Shown piece after piece: positions 18,035 to 27,674 of a stretch of DNA of 64,000 nt (the first letter of the stretch is position 1; the number at the start of each line of letters is the position of its first letter). The DNA comes from Polymorphobacter fuscus (lineage in GTDB: Bacteria; Pseudomonadota; Alphaproteobacteria; Sphingomonadales; Sphingomonadaceae). The stretch covers positions 124,001 through 188,000 of the forward strand of contig NZ_JAATJI010000001.1 of NCBI RefSeq assembly GCF_011927825.1, read 5' to 3'. Below the pieces are notes generated by a model, which was not told where the DNA came from, did no database searches, and saw nothing but the letters and a program-made list of their open reading frames with translations. The translations under genes and the position numbers were made by a program.

Positions 18035-19926
18035 CCGCGGTCCTCTGCCAGCAAACGGGCGACGATCAGGTCGGCGGCAGCTTCGGCGGACATCGCGGTT
18101 GTGTCCACCCGGATTTCGGGCGCCTCGGGCGCTTCATAGGGCGAATCGATGCCGGTGAAATTGGCCAGCGCCCCCGACCGCGCCTTTTTGTAGAGACCCT
18201 TGACGTCGCGGCGCTCGGCTTCGGCCAGCGGCGTATCGATGTGGATTTCCCAGAATTCGCCTGGCGCCATCATCTCGCGCACCAATTGTCGCTCGGCCCG
18301 GAAGGGCGAAATGAAGGCGGTGATGACGATCAAGCCGGCGTCGGTCATCAGCCGCGCGACTTCGCCGACGCGGCGGATGTTCTCGATCCGGTCGGTGTCG
18401 CTGAACCCCAGGTCCTTGTTGAGGCGGTGGCGGACATTGTCGCCATCGAGCAGGAAACTGTGGCGCCCGGCAGCGTGAAGCCGTTGTTCGACAAGGTCGG
18501 CGATCGTCGATTTGCCCGCCCCCGAAAGCCCGGTGAGCCACAGCACTTTCGCCTGCTGGCCCTTTTGTGCGGCATGGTCGGCGCGGGTGATGGCGCTGGC
18601 CTGGAGGTGGAGGTTCTGCGACCGACGCAGGGCGAAATGGATCATGCCGGCGGCGACGGTGGCATGGGTGGCGCGGTCGATGAGGATGAAACCACCAAGC
18701 GTCCGGCTGTCGGCATAGGGTTCAAAGACAATCGGGCGCGCCGTGGTGATGGCGGCGACGCCGATGGCGTTGAGATCGAGCGTCCTGGCCGCCAGTTGTT
18801 CGAGCGTGTTGACGTTGACGGTGTATTTCGGCGGCTGGATGCTGACGGCGACGGTCTGGGTGCCGAGCTTGAGCAGATAGGAGCGCCCGGGGAGCAGCGG
18901 CGTCGCGTCCATCCAGACGAGTGTGGCTTCGAACTGGTCGGCGACCTGCGGCGGGTCACCGGCAGCGGCGATGACGTCACCGCGGGCGCAATCGACATTG
19001 TCGGTGAAGCTGAGGGTGATCGACTGGCCGGCTTCGGCCATGTCGAGGTCACCATCGGCGGTGACGATGCGCGCGATTTGCGTGGTGCGGCCCGATGGCA
19101 GGACGCGGACGGCATCGCCCGGCGCGATGCTGCCGCTGGCAACCTGGCCGGCGAACCCGCGAAAATCCTGGTCGGGGCGGTTGACCCATTGCACCGGCAT
19201 CCGGAACGCCCGGCCGGCGGTGTCGGCGGACACGTCGAGGCTTTCGAGGGTCTCCAGCAACGGCGGTCCGGCAAACCATGGTGTGTTGGGGGATCGGACC
19301 ATGATATTGTCGCCGCCCAGGCCCGAAATCGGCACGGTGATGACGGTCTCGATCCCGATCGAGGCAGCAAAAGCGGCATAGTCGGCGCAGATCGCGTCGA
19401 AGACGGTCTGGTCGAAGCCGACAAGGTCCATCTTGTTGACCGCCAGCACGACGTGGCGAATGCCGAGCAGATGGACGAGATAGCTGTGGCGGCGCGTCTG
19501 GGTCAGGACGCCCTTGCGTGCATCGACAAGGACGATGGCGGCGTCGGCGGTCGAGGCGCCGGTGACCATGTTGCGGGTATATTGTTCATGCCCCGGGCAG
19601 TCGGCGATGATCAGCTTGGCGCGCGGCGTCGACAAAAAGCGATAGGCGACATCGATGGTGATGCCTTGCTCGCGCTCCGCCGACAGGCCATCGACGAGCA
19701 GGGCGAAATCGAGATTGGCGCCTTGCGTCCCGACGCGCTTCGAATCCGCCGTCAGCGCGCTCAACTGATCATCGAAGACCTGCTTGCTGTCGTAAAGCAG
19801 CCGGCCGATGAGGGTCGACTTGCCGTCGTCGACCGAGCCGCAGGTGATGACGCGGACCAGCGGCTTGGCCGATTGCGCGGCGAGATAGGCGCCGACATCG
19901 GCGGCATGGTACGGGTCCGTGGCCAT
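18031..19926 (-). CDS. cysNC: Bifunctional sulfate adenylyltransferase subunit 1 / APS kinase
   Basis: A 631-residue fusion of CysN (GTPase subunit of ATP sulfurylase) and CysC (APS kinase). With CysD it makes APS from sulfate and ATP, then phosphorylates it to PAPS. CysN motifs: P-loop GSVDDGKS at 30-37, DCPGHE at 109-114, NKMD at 164-167, then two elongation-factor-like beta-barrel domains. The CysC part begins near 440, with its own P-loop GLSGAGKS at 466-473 and the APS-kinase blocks [16 protein letters not shown] and FISPFRAER. The start overlaps the cysD stop by one base. Confidence 0.96.
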   Translation of the reverse strand: MATDPYHAADVGAYLAAQSAKPLVRVITCGSVDDGKSTLIGRLLYDSKQVFDDQLSALTADSKRVGTQGANLDFALLVDGLSAEREQGITIDVAYRFLSTPRAKLIIADCPGHEQYTRNMVTGASTADAAIVLVDARKGVLTQTRRHSYLVHLLGIRHVVLAVNKMDLVGFDQTVFDAICADYAAFAASIGIETVITVPISGLGGDNIMVRSPNTPWFAGPPLLETLESLDVSADTAGRAFRMPVQWVNRPDQDFRGFAGQVASGSIAPGDAVRVLPSGRTTQIARIVTADGDLDMAEAGQSITLSFTDNVDCARGDVIAAAGDPPQVADQFEATLVWMDATPLLPGRSYLLKLGTQTVAVSIQPPKYTVNVNTLEQLAARTLDLNAIGVAAITTARPIVFEPYADSRTLGGFILIDRATHATVAAGMIHFALRRSQNLHLQASAITRADHAAQKGQQAKVLWLTGLSGAGKSTIADLVEQRLHAAGRHSFLLDGDNVRHRLNKDLGFSDTDRIENIRRVGEVARLMTDAGLIVITAFISPFRAERQLVREMMAPGEFWEIHIDTPLAEAERRDVKGLYKKARSGALANFTGIDSPYEAPEAPEIRVDTTAMSAEAAADLIVARLLAEDRG

Positions 19927-20825
19927 CAGAAATAGCCCTCCGCCTTCTTCTTCTCCATGCTGGCGGTCGGGTCGTGATCGACGGCGCGGCCGAGGCGTTC
20001 CGACGCGGTCGACACCAGCATTTCCTGGATGACCTGGGGCAAGGAAGCAGCGCTGCTTTCGGCGGCGCCCGACAGCGGGTAGCAGCCAAGCGTGCGGAAG
20101 CGGATCGCGCGGTGGGTGACGGTTTCACCGGGGCGCAACGCCATGCGATCATCGTCGACCATCAGGATCATGCCGTCGCGGGTGACGGTGGGGCGTTCGG
20201 CGGCGAGATAGAGGGGAACGATCGGAATGTTCTCCGCCTCGATATATTGCCAGATGTCGAGTTCGGTCCAGTTCGACAGCGGGAAAACGCGGATGCTGTC
20301 GCCCTTGGCCTTGTGGCTGTTGTAGAGGTTCCAGACTTCGGGGCGCTGGTTGCGCGGATCCCAGACATGGTCAGGGTTGCGAAAGCTGAAGATGCGTTCC
20401 TTGGCGCGGGCCTTTTCCTCGTCGCGGCGGCCGCCGCCGAACGCGGCATCATAGCGCCCGGCATCGAGCGCGGCCTTGAGCATGTCGGTAAGCATCAGAC
20501 GGGTATAAAGTGGGGTCGGCGTATCGAACGGGTTGATCCCGGCGGCGGCCGCTTCGTCATTGTGCTGGACGATGAGATCGAGACCATGCGTCGCGACCAT
20601 CGTGTCGCGGTGGGCGAGCATCGCCTGGAAATCCCAGCCGCTGGCGATATGGAGCAGCGGAAAGGGCAGCGGCGCCGGGTAAAAGGCCTTCAGCGCCAGG
20701 TGCAGCATCACCGACGAATCCTTGCCGATCGAATAGAGCATTACCGGCCGTTCGACTTCGGCAACGACTTCGCGCAGGATATGGATGCTCTCGGCTTCGA
20801 GCCGTTGCAGATGGGTCAGCGTCAT
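19926..20825 (-). CDS. cysD: Sulfate adenylyltransferase subunit 2
   Basis: A 299-residue ATP-pyrophosphatase-fold catalytic subunit of ATP sulfurylase, partner of CysN. It has the PP-loop motif [13 protein letters not shown] near 32-44, the phosphate-binding [19 protein letters not shown] region and the family C-terminus with [20 protein letters not shown]. The ATG at 20825 ([17 protein letters not shown]) gives the usual length; the frame is open far upstream over the divergent DUF1275 gene and that part is not real. It is the first gene of the cysD-cysNC-cysQ unit. Confidence 0.96.
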   Translation of the reverse strand: MTLTHLQRLEAESIHILREVVAEVERPVMLYSIGKDSSVMLHLALKAFYPAPLPFPLLHIASGWDFQAMLAHRDTMVATHGLDLIVQHNDEAAAAGINPFDTPTPLYTRLMLTDMLKAALDAGRYDAAFGGGRRDEEKARAKERIFSFRNPDHVWDPRNQRPEVWNLYNSHKAKGDSIRVFPLSNWTELDIWQYIEAENIPIVPLYLAAERPTVTRDGMILMVDDDRMALRPGETVTHRAIRFRTLGCYPLSGAAESSAASLPQVIQEMLVSTASERLGRAVDHDPTASMEKKKAEGYF

Positions 20826-20988
20826 GTCGTCGTCATAGCAGCGGCGGTGCCAAAAGCGGGCGGGAAAAACTGGGGCCGGGTAAAGCGGGGGTTTGCCGTC
20901 GCGACCGATGTCGCGGGCGCCAGGCATGCGGACGCCGTCCCCTCGGCACCGTCTTGACAGCGGCCGTCGCCGGCTGTTGCTGTCCGCC

Positions 20989-21618
20989 ATGCTCGAAAGC
21001 CGTCGCACTCGCATCTTCGCTGCCACATTGTCGGCGACCGCCGGATTTGTCGATGCGGTCGGCTGGCTGATTTCGGGCGGCCTGTTCGTGTCGTTCATGA
21101 GCGGCAATGTCACCAAATTGGGTCTGGGGCTGGCCGGCCGGCTCGAGACGATTGCGCTGGGGGCCGGGCTCATCACCGCATTTGTCAGTGGCGTGGTGGT
21201 GGGATCGCTCGTCGGGCGGCGCGCCGGCGCCGGGCAGCGCCGGGCGGTGTTGTGGCTTGTTACGATCCTGATGGCGGTGGCGGCACTGGCGGTCGGACGC
21301 GGGTTGCTGGTGCCGTCGGTGCTGCTGCTGGCGGCGGCGATGGGCGCCAAGAACACCGTGTTCGCCGCCGACGGCGAGGTCAAGGTGGGGCTGACCTACA
21401 TGACCGGCGCCCTGGTGCGGATCGGCAAGCGCATCGCGACGGCGCTTTCGGGCGGTGACCGGCTGGGCTGGGTTCAGCCCGCGACGCTGTTTCTCGGCAT
21501 GTTGTCGGGGGCAACGCTGGGCGCGGTGACCGAGGCCGTGCTGGGGCACGATGCGCTATGGGTCGCGACGGCGGCAATGCTGGCGCTGACGCTCTATGTA
21601 CCCCGGCTGCCCGCATAA
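20989..21618 (+). CDS. DUF1275 (YoaK-like) membrane protein
   Basis: A 209-residue inner-membrane protein with about six hydrophobic segments. The N-terminus [20 protein letters not shown] with MSGNVTKLG is the hallmark of DUF1275/YoaK; the centre has [20 protein letters not shown] and the TYMTGAL block expected in the family. The function is not established. The ATG at 20989 starts the recognisable domain; an in-frame start 96 bases upstream would add an unlikely Arg-rich leader. It is divergent from cysD with a 163-base gap, and no regulator is nearby. Confidence 0.86.
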   Translation: MLESRRTRIFAATLSATAGFVDAVGWLISGGLFVSFMSGNVTKLGLGLAGRLETIALGAGLITAFVSGVVVGSLVGRRAGAGQRRAVLWLVTILMAVAALAVGRGLLVPSVLLLAAAMGAKNTVFAADGEVKVGLTYMTGALVRIGKRIATALSGGDRLGWVQPATLFLGMLSGATLGAVTEAVLGHDALWVATAAMLALTLYVPRLPA

Positions 21619-21630
21619 GCCGCCGAAGGC

Positions 21631-22434
21631 TCAGTCCCCCGTCAACACGGCCGGCCGCTTGTCGAGGAACGCGGCGACGGCCTCCTTGTGGTCGGCGGTT
21701 TCGTGGACGATGGCCTGGTAGGCGGCGGACAGTTCGAGGATTTCGCTCATCCGCGCCGTCTGGGCTTCGCGGAGCAGGCGCTTGGTCAGGCGCAGGGCGC
21801 GTGCGGGGTTGGCGGTGATGCGTTCGGCAAGGGCCAATGCGGTGGGCATCAACTCGGCATCGGGAACGACGCGCGAGACGAGGCCGATCTCGAGCGCGCG
21901 GGCGGCATCGAAGCGGTCGCCGGTGAAGAACAGCTCCGCCGCCATGGCATAGCCGACGACGCGCGACAGCGACCAGGCGCCGCCGTCGCCGGGGACGAGG
22001 CCGATCTTGATGAAGCTGCACGCAAACATCGCGCTTTGCGCAGCGATCCGCATGTCGCAAAGGCAGGCGAGGTCGCAGCCGAGGCCGACGGCATGGCCGT
22101 TGATCGCGGCGATGGCAGGGACTTCGAGGTCCATCAGCGCGCGGGTGATGCGCTGGACGCCGCGGGCATAGGTGTCGCGTGTATCGGCGGGCTGGGCGCC
22201 GGGGCCGATGCCGGTCTTGTCCTGCATCGCCTTCAGATTGCCGCCGGCGGAAAAGCCGCGACCGGTCCCCGTCAGGATCATGCAGCTGATGCCGCGATCC
22301 GCGCCGACGGCTTCGACCGCGGCGACAAAGTCATCGCAATCCTCCAGCGTGCCGATGGCGTTGAGACTGTCGGGGCGGTCGAGATGGAGGATGGCGACCT
22401 TGCCGATGGTCTCGCGGCGGATGAAATCGCCCAT
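21631..22434 (-). CDS. Enoyl-CoA hydratase/isomerase family protein
   Basis: A 267-residue crotonase-fold enzyme acting on an acyl-CoA. The oxyanion-hole segments are visible as GRGFSAGGNLKAM near 59-70 and NGHAVGLGCDLA near 112-123. In the active-site block MFACSFIKIGLVPGDGGAW the first catalytic Glu of classical hydratases (in FxxxE) is replaced by Phe141, while Glu167 (AAELFFTG) is kept and an acidic Asp150 is present, a pattern closer to PaaG-like or ECH2-type members. It may thus be an isomerase or act on a special substrate. It is single-gene and divergent from the MFS transporter gene. Confidence 0.87.
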   Translation of the reverse strand: MGDFIRRETIGKVAILHLDRPDSLNAIGTLEDCDDFVAAVEAVGADRGISCMILTGTGRGFSAGGNLKAMQDKTGIGPGAQPADTRDTYARGVQRITRALMDLEVPAIAAINGHAVGLGCDLACLCDMRIAAQSAMFACSFIKIGLVPGDGGAWSLSRVVGYAMAAELFFTGDRFDAARALEIGLVSRVVPDAELMPTALALAERITANPARALRLTKRLLREAQTARMSEILELSAAYQAIVHETADHKEAVAAFLDKRPAVLTGD

Positions 22435-22605
22435 GTGCTGCTCTCCCGGTTGGAGGCTCAGGCGTAGAACGGCGCCCGGCGGCGGGCAAGCCGGACGGCC
22501 CGCGGTGACGGGAATGGCCTAGCGATAGAAACGGCTTGCTGCTGCTTTGGCATTGCGTCAACTTCATGACCGACGAGGGCAACAAGCCCCGGCGGGGAGA
22601 GCGTG

Positions 22606-23928
22606 ATGGCATCGACGCCGGCAGGTGCTGCGCGGGCTGTGGCCCCGGAGCGTGTCAATTCCGAACGGCTGCTGCTGTGGACCTTGCTGTTCGTCTATAT
22701 CTTCAACTTTCTCGATCGCCAGATCGTCACCATCCTGGCCGAGCCGATCAAGCGCGACCTTGGCCTGTCCGATACGCAACTGGGCCTGATGACCGGGCTG
22801 GCGTTCGCGCTGTTCTATGCCGTGCTCGGCATCCCGATCGCGCGTTATGCCGACCGGCCGATGTCGAACCGGGTCGGGCTGATCTCCTTTTCGCTGGTCC
22901 TGTGGTCGGCGATGACGGCCGTGTGTGGCCTGGCGCAGAATTTCACGCAACTGCTCATGGCCCGCGTCGGCGTCGGCGTCGGCGAGGCGGGGTGCACGCC
23001 GGCGGCGCACTCGCTGATTTCCGACGCGGTGCCGATCGAGCGGCGGGCGTCGGCGATCGCCTTTTACGGGCTGGGCATCCCCATCGGCTCGCTGCTCGGC
23101 ATGGTCATCGGCGGCTTCCTGGCCGATGTCCTGGGCTGGCGCCGGGCGTTCATGGTCGTCGGTGTGCCGGGGCTGGTGCTGGCGGCGTTCGTCTGGTTCG
23201 CACTGCGCGATCCGCGGTTCGGGTCGCTGGCGGCGGCGCTGCGGGCGCGGGCGCCGGCGCCGCCGCGGATGCCGGCGCGGGCGGCACTGGCCGATATCTT
23301 CAGCAGCCGTGCCTTCGTGCTGGTGACCCTGGCGGGCGGTTTCGTGGCCTTCCTTGGTTATGGCAAGGCGGTATGGGCGGTGATCTTCTTCATGCGCACC
23401 CATGGGCTGACGCCGACGCAGACGGGCCTGTGGCTGGGCGTCGTGCTCGGAATTGCCGGGCTGGCCGGGACCTGGGCGGGCGGCTGGCTGGCGGACAAGT
23501 TCGGGCGCGTCCACAAGCGCCATATGCTGACCGGGCCGGCCGTCGGCATGGCGGTCGCGGCGCCGATGCTGTTCCTTGGTTACAGCGTCGATGATTGGCG
23601 GGTCGCGCTGGCGCTGCTGGTGGCGCCGACCTTCCTCAATTCGCTCTATTATGGCCCGACCTATGCGCTGGCGCAGCAGCTGGTGCACCCGCAGGCGCGC
23701 GCCACGGCGACGGCGGTGATGATGTTCGCGCAGAACCTGATCGGGCTGGGGCTAGGGCCGCTCGCGTTCGGGATGATGTCCGATTATTTCCAGCCGGTGG
23801 CGGGTGCTGAGAGTGTGCGCTGGGTGCTGTTCGGTGCCGCCTGGCTGGGGTTGGTGCCGGCGGTGCTGTTCTGGCGTGCGAGCTTGCGGCTCGACCAAGA
23901 GCTTACCGCGAAGGGCGTATTGACCTGA
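22606..23928 (+). CDS. MFS transporter, spinster-like
   Basis: A 440-residue major facilitator with 12 predicted membrane helices. The start of the first helix, LLFVYIFNFLDRQIVTILAE followed by PIKRDLGLSDTQLG, and the loop after helix 2 (PIARYADR) match the spinster-type branch that is abundant in sphingomonads and often encoded next to catabolic genes. The substrate is not readable. The ATG at 22606 has a good ribosome-binding site (GGGGAGA, 22594-22600); a GTG directly before it is also possible. The haloalkane dehalogenase gene follows 46 bases later, so uptake of a related organic compound is plausible. Confidence 0.9.
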   Translation: MASTPAGAARAVAPERVNSERLLLWTLLFVYIFNFLDRQIVTILAEPIKRDLGLSDTQLGLMTGLAFALFYAVLGIPIARYADRPMSNRVGLISFSLVLWSAMTAVCGLAQNFTQLLMARVGVGVGEAGCTPAAHSLISDAVPIERRASAIAFYGLGIPIGSLLGMVIGGFLADVLGWRRAFMVVGVPGLVLAAFVWFALRDPRFGSLAAALRARAPAPPRMPARAALADIFSSRAFVLVTLAGGFVAFLGYGKAVWAVIFFMRTHGLTPTQTGLWLGVVLGIAGLAGTWAGGWLADKFGRVHKRHMLTGPAVGMAVAAPMLFLGYSVDDWRVALALLVAPTFLNSLYYGPTYALAQQLVHPQARATATAVMMFAQNLIGLGLGPLAFGMMSDYFQPVAGAESVRWVLFGAAWLGLVPAVLFWRASLRLDQELTAKGVLT

Positions 23929-23974
23929 CAGCAAAGATACTGCACTGTTCGTGCCATAAGATGAGGGCCGATTG

Positions 23975-24874
23975 ATGCAGGTGTTGCGTACCCCGGACGC
24001 GTGTTTCGAGGCACTGACGGATTATCCGTTCGCGCCGCATTATGCCGAGGTCGTCGACGCATCGAGCGGCACGCCGCTGCGGATCCATTATATCGACGAG
24101 GGCCCGGCGGATGCGGCGCCGGTGCTGTTGCTGCATGGTGAGCCGAGCTGGTCCTATCTGTATCGCGACATTGCGGCGCCGCTGGCCGCCAGGGGCCACC
24201 GCGTGGTGGCGCCCGACCTGATCGGTTTCGGCAAGTCCGACAAGCCGGCGGCGCGGGCCGATTACACCTATGAACGCCATGTCGCCTGGATGTCGGACTG
24301 GCTGGTCGGGCTCGACCTGACGGATATTACGCTGTTCTGCCAGGATTGGGGCGGGCTGATCGGGCTGCGGCTGGTGGCGGCGTTCCCCGACCGTTTTGCC
24401 CGGCTGGTCATCGCCAACACCGGGTTGCCGACCGGGTCGGGCATGACGCCGGGATTTCAGCAATGGCTGACGCTGAGCCAGACGATCCCCGAGCTTCCGA
24501 CCGGCAACATCGTCAACCTGGGCACGACCCGCGAACTGACCGCTGCCGAGATCGCCGCCTATGACGCACCGTTTCCCGATGAACGGTACAAGGCGGGCGC
24601 GCGCCAGTTCCCGACGCTGGTCCCGATGACGCCCAGCCACCTGTCGGTGTGCGAGAACATCACCGCCTGGCGGGTGCTCGAAGACTTCACCCGGCCGGTA
24701 CTGACCTGCTTTTCCGACAATGACCCGGTGACCAGGGGCGGCGAGGCGATTTTCAAGACGCGGATGCCGGGCGCGCTGGGCCAGCCACACGTCATCCTGC
24801 CCGGCGGGCATTTCCTGCAGGAAGATGCGGCGCCGCAGATCGTCACCCTGATCGACGGTTTCATTCGGGCGTGA
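23975..24874 (+). CDS. Haloalkane dehalogenase, HLD-I (DhlA-like)
   Basis: A 299-residue alpha/beta-hydrolase that cleaves carbon-halogen bonds to give an alcohol and halide. The catalytic set of subfamily HLD-I is complete: nucleophile Asp124 in FCQDWGG, base His279 (GGHFLQED), acid Asp250 (SDNDPVTRG), halide-stabilising Trp125 and Trp164 in the cap, and Glu56 in [12 protein letters not shown]. Several of these numbers match those of DhlA from Xanthobacter. The ATG at 23975 is chosen over the TTG just before it. Its place between an MFS transporter and small catabolic genes suggests a degradation cluster. The natural substrate is unknown, and some family members have other hydrolase roles. 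Confidence 0.9.
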   Translation: MQVLRTPDACFEALTDYPFAPHYAEVVDASSGTPLRIHYIDEGPADAAPVLLLHGEPSWSYLYRDIAAPLAARGHRVVAPDLIGFGKSDKPAARADYTYERHVAWMSDWLVGLDLTDITLFCQDWGGLIGLRLVAAFPDRFARLVIANTGLPTGSGMTPGFQQWLTLSQTIPELPTGNIVNLGTTRELTAAEIAAYDAPFPDERYKAGARQFPTLVPMTPSHLSVCENITAWRVLEDFTRPVLTCFSDNDPVTRGGEAIFKTRMPGALGQPHVILPGGHFLQEDAAPQIVTLIDGFIRA

Positions 24875-24896
24875 CGCAGGGAAGGGGTCTGACGCC

Positions 24897-25316
24897 GTGC
24901 ACGTCCTCAACGCGCTGATGCCGCAGCCGGACCAGGCTGCGGCATTCTTTGCCGCAGATGCCGACGCGCCGATGGTGATGGTCAACCTGCTCAAGTTCAA
25001 GGACAGGGCCGAATATCCCGATGGCTCGGATGCCGACCTGACGGGCCGCGAAGCGTATCTGCGCTATGGCGCCGCCGTGCAGACATGCCTGGCGATGGTC
25101 GGCGGCCGTGCGGTGTTTTCGGGGGATGTCACCGGCCTTCTGCTCGGCGAAGTCGAGGAACTCTGGGACATGGTGGCGCTCGCTTATTATCCCGGTCCGC
25201 AGGCGATGCTGGCGATGGTGGCACTGCCCGAATATCAGGGCATCGAGGTGCACCGCTTCGCCGGGTTGAAGGGTCAGCTCAACATCCGCACGCGGCCCGG
25301 GCTGATGTCGGCATGA
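24897..25316 (+). CDS. DUF1330-type small protein
   Basis: A 139-residue protein of the dimeric alpha/beta-barrel type, like DUF1330. The typical opening VMVNLLKFKDRAEYPD and the strand LLGEVEELWDMVALAYYPGP are visible, with YGAAVQTCLAMVGGRAVFSG between them. The function of the family is not established. It uses a GTG start preceded by a strong GGAAGGGG site 9-10 bases upstream. The stop overlaps the start of the isomerase-like gene (ATGA), so the two are translationally coupled and probably share a pathway with the dehalogenase gene 22 bases upstream. Confidence 0.8.
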   Translation: MHVLNALMPQPDQAAAFFAADADAPMVMVNLLKFKDRAEYPDGSDADLTGREAYLRYGAAVQTCLAMVGGRAVFSGDVTGLLLGEVEELWDMVALAYYPGPQAMLAMVALPEYQGIEVHRFAGLKGQLNIRTRPGLMSA

Positions 25317-25966
25317 CCGCCCTCGGCTTCGACCTGTTCTGGTCGTTTCGATCGCCCTATTCCTATCTGGCGACGCCGCGGCTGGTGAACCTGGTGCGGG
25401 ATTTCGATGTCGCCTGCAACGTCCGCATCGTCTATCCGATCGCGGTGCGCCAGGCGGATTTCTTCGCCAATGCCGACCCGCTCTGGGTATTCTACCTGAT
25501 GAAGGACACCTATCGCACGGCCGAGTTTCTCGGCCTGCCCTATCGCTGGCCCAACCCGGACCCGGTGCTGATGGACCCGGCGACCCGGACGTATCCGCGC
25601 GCGCAGCCGCATATCCACCGGCTGAGCCATCTGGGTGTCGCAGCCGCCGAACGCGGCCGCGGCCTGGCCTTCATCGCCGAGGTCAGCGCGCTGATCTGGG
25701 ACGGCTGCACCGACAATTGGCACGAGGGCGACCATCTGGCGCAGGCGGCGGCGCGGGCCGGCTGCGACCTGGCCGAACTCGACGCCGCGATCGCCGCCGA
25801 CCCGGTGCATCATGTCGATGTGGTGGAAACCAACCAGTCCGACCAGCGCAAGGGCGGCCATTACGGCGTGCCGCTGATGGTGCTGGATGGCGAGCCGTTT
25901 TTTGGACAGGACCGTATCGATCAGTTGATATGGCGGTTGGAACAGAAGGGCGTTATGCGGCGTTAG
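25313..25966 (+). CDS. 2-hydroxychromene-2-carboxylate isomerase family protein (DsbA fold)
   Basis: A 217-residue protein of the thioredoxin/DsbA-like, kappa-GST fold. The N-terminal FDLFWSFRSPYSYLATPRL is the classic start of HCCA isomerases, with a Ser where DsbA has its CxxC motif. The C-terminus GVPLMVLDGEPFFGQDRIDQ is also characteristic. Known members isomerise a ring-opened aromatic intermediate using glutathione; others act as general GST-like proteins. The ATG at 25313 overlaps the DUF1330 stop. The neighbourhood points to catabolism of an aromatic or halogenated compound, but the actual reaction is not shown by the sequence. Confidence 0.85.
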   Translation: MTALGFDLFWSFRSPYSYLATPRLVNLVRDFDVACNVRIVYPIAVRQADFFANADPLWVFYLMKDTYRTAEFLGLPYRWPNPDPVLMDPATRTYPRAQPHIHRLSHLGVAAAERGRGLAFIAEVSALIWDGCTDNWHEGDHLAQAAARAGCDLAELDAAIAADPVHHVDVVETNQSDQRKGGHYGVPLMVLDGEPFFGQDRIDQLIWRLEQKGVMRR

Positions 25967-26022
25967 GGGCAAGATTGCCCGGCGCCACGTTGCGCGGGGC
26001 CGCACCATCCCGGGAGTTTTTC

Positions 26023-27201
26023 ATGCGCCATTTCCTTCTTGCCCTTGCCATTGCCGCGCCGGTGGCCGCCGCTCCGGTACCCACCGGGCCTGCCAATGTG
26101 CCTGAATTCACCCCGGCTTTTGCCGGCCAGACGCGGGCGCCCGCCGTCACGTCGCAGACGAAGCTGGCGGTGACCGAAATCGCCACCGGGCTCAATAAGC
26201 CCTGGGGCCTTGCCTTCCTGCCCGACGGGCGGATGCTGGTCAGCGAAAAGGCCGCCGGCACGCTGCGCATCATTGCCAAGGATGGCACCAAGTCGGCACC
26301 CGTCACCGGGACGCCGAAAACCGATGCACGTGACCAGCTCGGCATGATGGGCGTCGCCGCGCCCGGCGATGGCTATGTCTATTGGAGCTATGCCGAGCCG
26401 CGGGACGGCGGCAACGGTCTGGCCGTCGCGCGCGGCAAGCTGGGCGGCACCGCGGCGGCGCCGGCGATGAGCGATGTGAAGGTCATCTTCCGGATGATGC
26501 CGACGCTCGATTCGACCAAGCATGCCGGCGGCCGCCTGATCTTCCCCAAGGATGGCACGCTGTTCGTCACCCTGGGAGAACGGTCGGACATGCCCGGCCG
26601 CGTTCAGGCGCAGGACCTTGGCAGCCATTTCGGCAAGATCGTCCGCATCAACCGCGACGGAACGGTGCCGCGCGACAACCCCTATCTCGCCAACAAGGCG
26701 GCGCGGCCGGAAATCTGGTCGAAAGGCCATCGCAACATCCTGTCCGCGGCGCTCGACGACCAGGGGCGGTTGTGGGACGTCGAAATGGGACCCAAGGGCG
26801 GCGACGAGCTCAACCTCGTCATGCGCGGGCGCGACTATGGTTGGCCGACGATCAGCTATGGCGAGGAATATTCGGGCAAGCCGATCGGCAAGGGCATCAC
26901 CAAGGCGGCCGGCATGGAACAGCCGGTCTATTATTGGGACCCGGTCATCTCGCCATCGGGCATGACGATCTATTCCGGCAGCCTGTTGCCGGAATGGCGC
27001 GGCAATGTCTTCATCGGCGGCCTGTCGTCGAAGGCGCTGGTGCGGCTGGTGTTGAAGGAAGGCCGGGTCGCAGGCGAGGAACGGCTGCTCACCGATCGCG
27101 GCGAGCGGATCCGTGATGTCGTGCAAGGCCCCGATGGGGCCCTGTACCTGCTGACCGACGATGCCGATGGCAAGCTGTTGCGGGTGGCGCCGGCAGCCTA
27201 G
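26023..27201 (+). CDS. PQQ-dependent sugar dehydrogenase-like protein, exported
   Basis: A 392-residue six-bladed beta-propeller of the soluble glucose/aldose-sugar dehydrogenase type (YliI/Asd-like). A signal peptide spans about 1-18 (MRHFLLALAIAAPVAAAP). Family blocks follow: LNKPWGLAFLPDGRMLVSEK, HAGGRLIFPKDGTLFVTLGE, the SKGHRNILSAALD segment, WDVEMGPKGGDELN and the YGWPTISYGEEY block, which line the cofactor site in homologues. It is expected to oxidise sugars or aldehydes in the periplasm; true PQQ dependence is inferred. The start has a GGGAG site at 26011-26015. Its stop shares CTAG with the stop of the convergent VOC gene. Confidence 0.9.
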   Translation: MRHFLLALAIAAPVAAAPVPTGPANVPEFTPAFAGQTRAPAVTSQTKLAVTEIATGLNKPWGLAFLPDGRMLVSEKAAGTLRIIAKDGTKSAPVTGTPKTDARDQLGMMGVAAPGDGYVYWSYAEPRDGGNGLAVARGKLGGTAAAPAMSDVKVIFRMMPTLDSTKHAGGRLIFPKDGTLFVTLGERSDMPGRVQAQDLGSHFGKIVRINRDGTVPRDNPYLANKAARPEIWSKGHRNILSAALDDQGRLWDVEMGPKGGDELNLVMRGRDYGWPTISYGEEYSGKPIGKGITKAAGMEQPVYYWDPVISPSGMTIYSGSLLPEWRGNVFIGGLSSKALVRLVLKEGRVAGEERLLTDRGERIRDVVQGPDGALYLLTDDADGKLLRVAPAA

Positions 27202-27578
27202 CTCTTGGTCAGGCTGAGCACATTGCCATCCGGATCGTTGAACCAGGCGACCTGGGCGGCGCCGTCGGGCGCCGTCCAGATGCCGTCCTGGTCCTGGTCG
27301 AGACCGTCATAGATCGTGAAGGTGACCCCCCGCGCGCGCAGTTCGCCGGCGATCGCCACGACATCGGCCACTTTCCAGCCGAGCACCGGATGCGGACCCG
27401 CCGCGAATTGCGGAACCTCGGTAATGCGCAGGATCGTGCCTGCCAGATCATAGACCATGGCGTATTCGTCCTGGGTGCCGAGCGGCAGCGACAGCGTTTC
27501 GGCGTAGAAGCGGCGGGATCGTTCGGCATCTGTCGTCATGACGAAGGTGACCGGCGTTGCGGTGGCCAGTGACAACAT
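27198..27578 (-). CDS. VOC family (glyoxalase-like) protein
   Basis: A 126-residue vicinal-oxygen-chelate protein built of the two usual beta-alpha-beta-beta-beta units: TPVTFVMTTDAERSRRFYAE opens the first, and GVTFTIYDGLDQDQDGIWTA with VAWFNDPDGNVLSL closes the second. The final NDPDGNVLSL is typical of lactoylglutathione-lyase-like members. Such proteins can be lyases, dioxygenases or resistance proteins; no set of metal ligands can be assigned with certainty. The ATG at 27578 begins the domain; earlier in-frame starts run into the rpsB leader. It is divergent from rpsB. Confidence 0.83.
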   Translation of the reverse strand: MLSLATATPVTFVMTTDAERSRRFYAETLSLPLGTQDEYAMVYDLAGTILRITEVPQFAAGPHPVLGWKVADVVAIAGELRARGVTFTIYDGLDQDQDGIWTAPDGAAQVAWFNDPDGNVLSLTKS

Positions 27579-27639
27579 GGCGTGTCTCCCCGACTGACAG
27601 CCCGATCCTATCCCGCGACGCGCCGCCCGACAACATATC

Positions 27640-27668
27640 TTGACCGAAGCGGCCGCTGCCGCTATCCG
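27640..27668 (+). promoter_or_regulatory. Promoter of rpsB
   Basis: TTGACC at 27640-27645 and TATCCG at 27663-27668 are separated by exactly 17 bases, a good match for a housekeeping sigma-70-type promoter in alphaproteobacteria. The expected start of transcription is near 27675, about 100 bases before the rpsB ATG. Confidence 0.6.
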
Positions 27669-27674
27669 CCCGCC

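Noticed and set aside
20954..20959. TTGACA as -35 box for the DUF1275 gene
   Set aside because: The bases 16-18 positions downstream are GC-rich and do not resemble a -10 box; evidence is too weak.
20826..20988. Riboswitch or regulator-binding leader before cysD
   Set aside because: The gap was read for stems and known SAM-type patterns; nothing convincing was seen.
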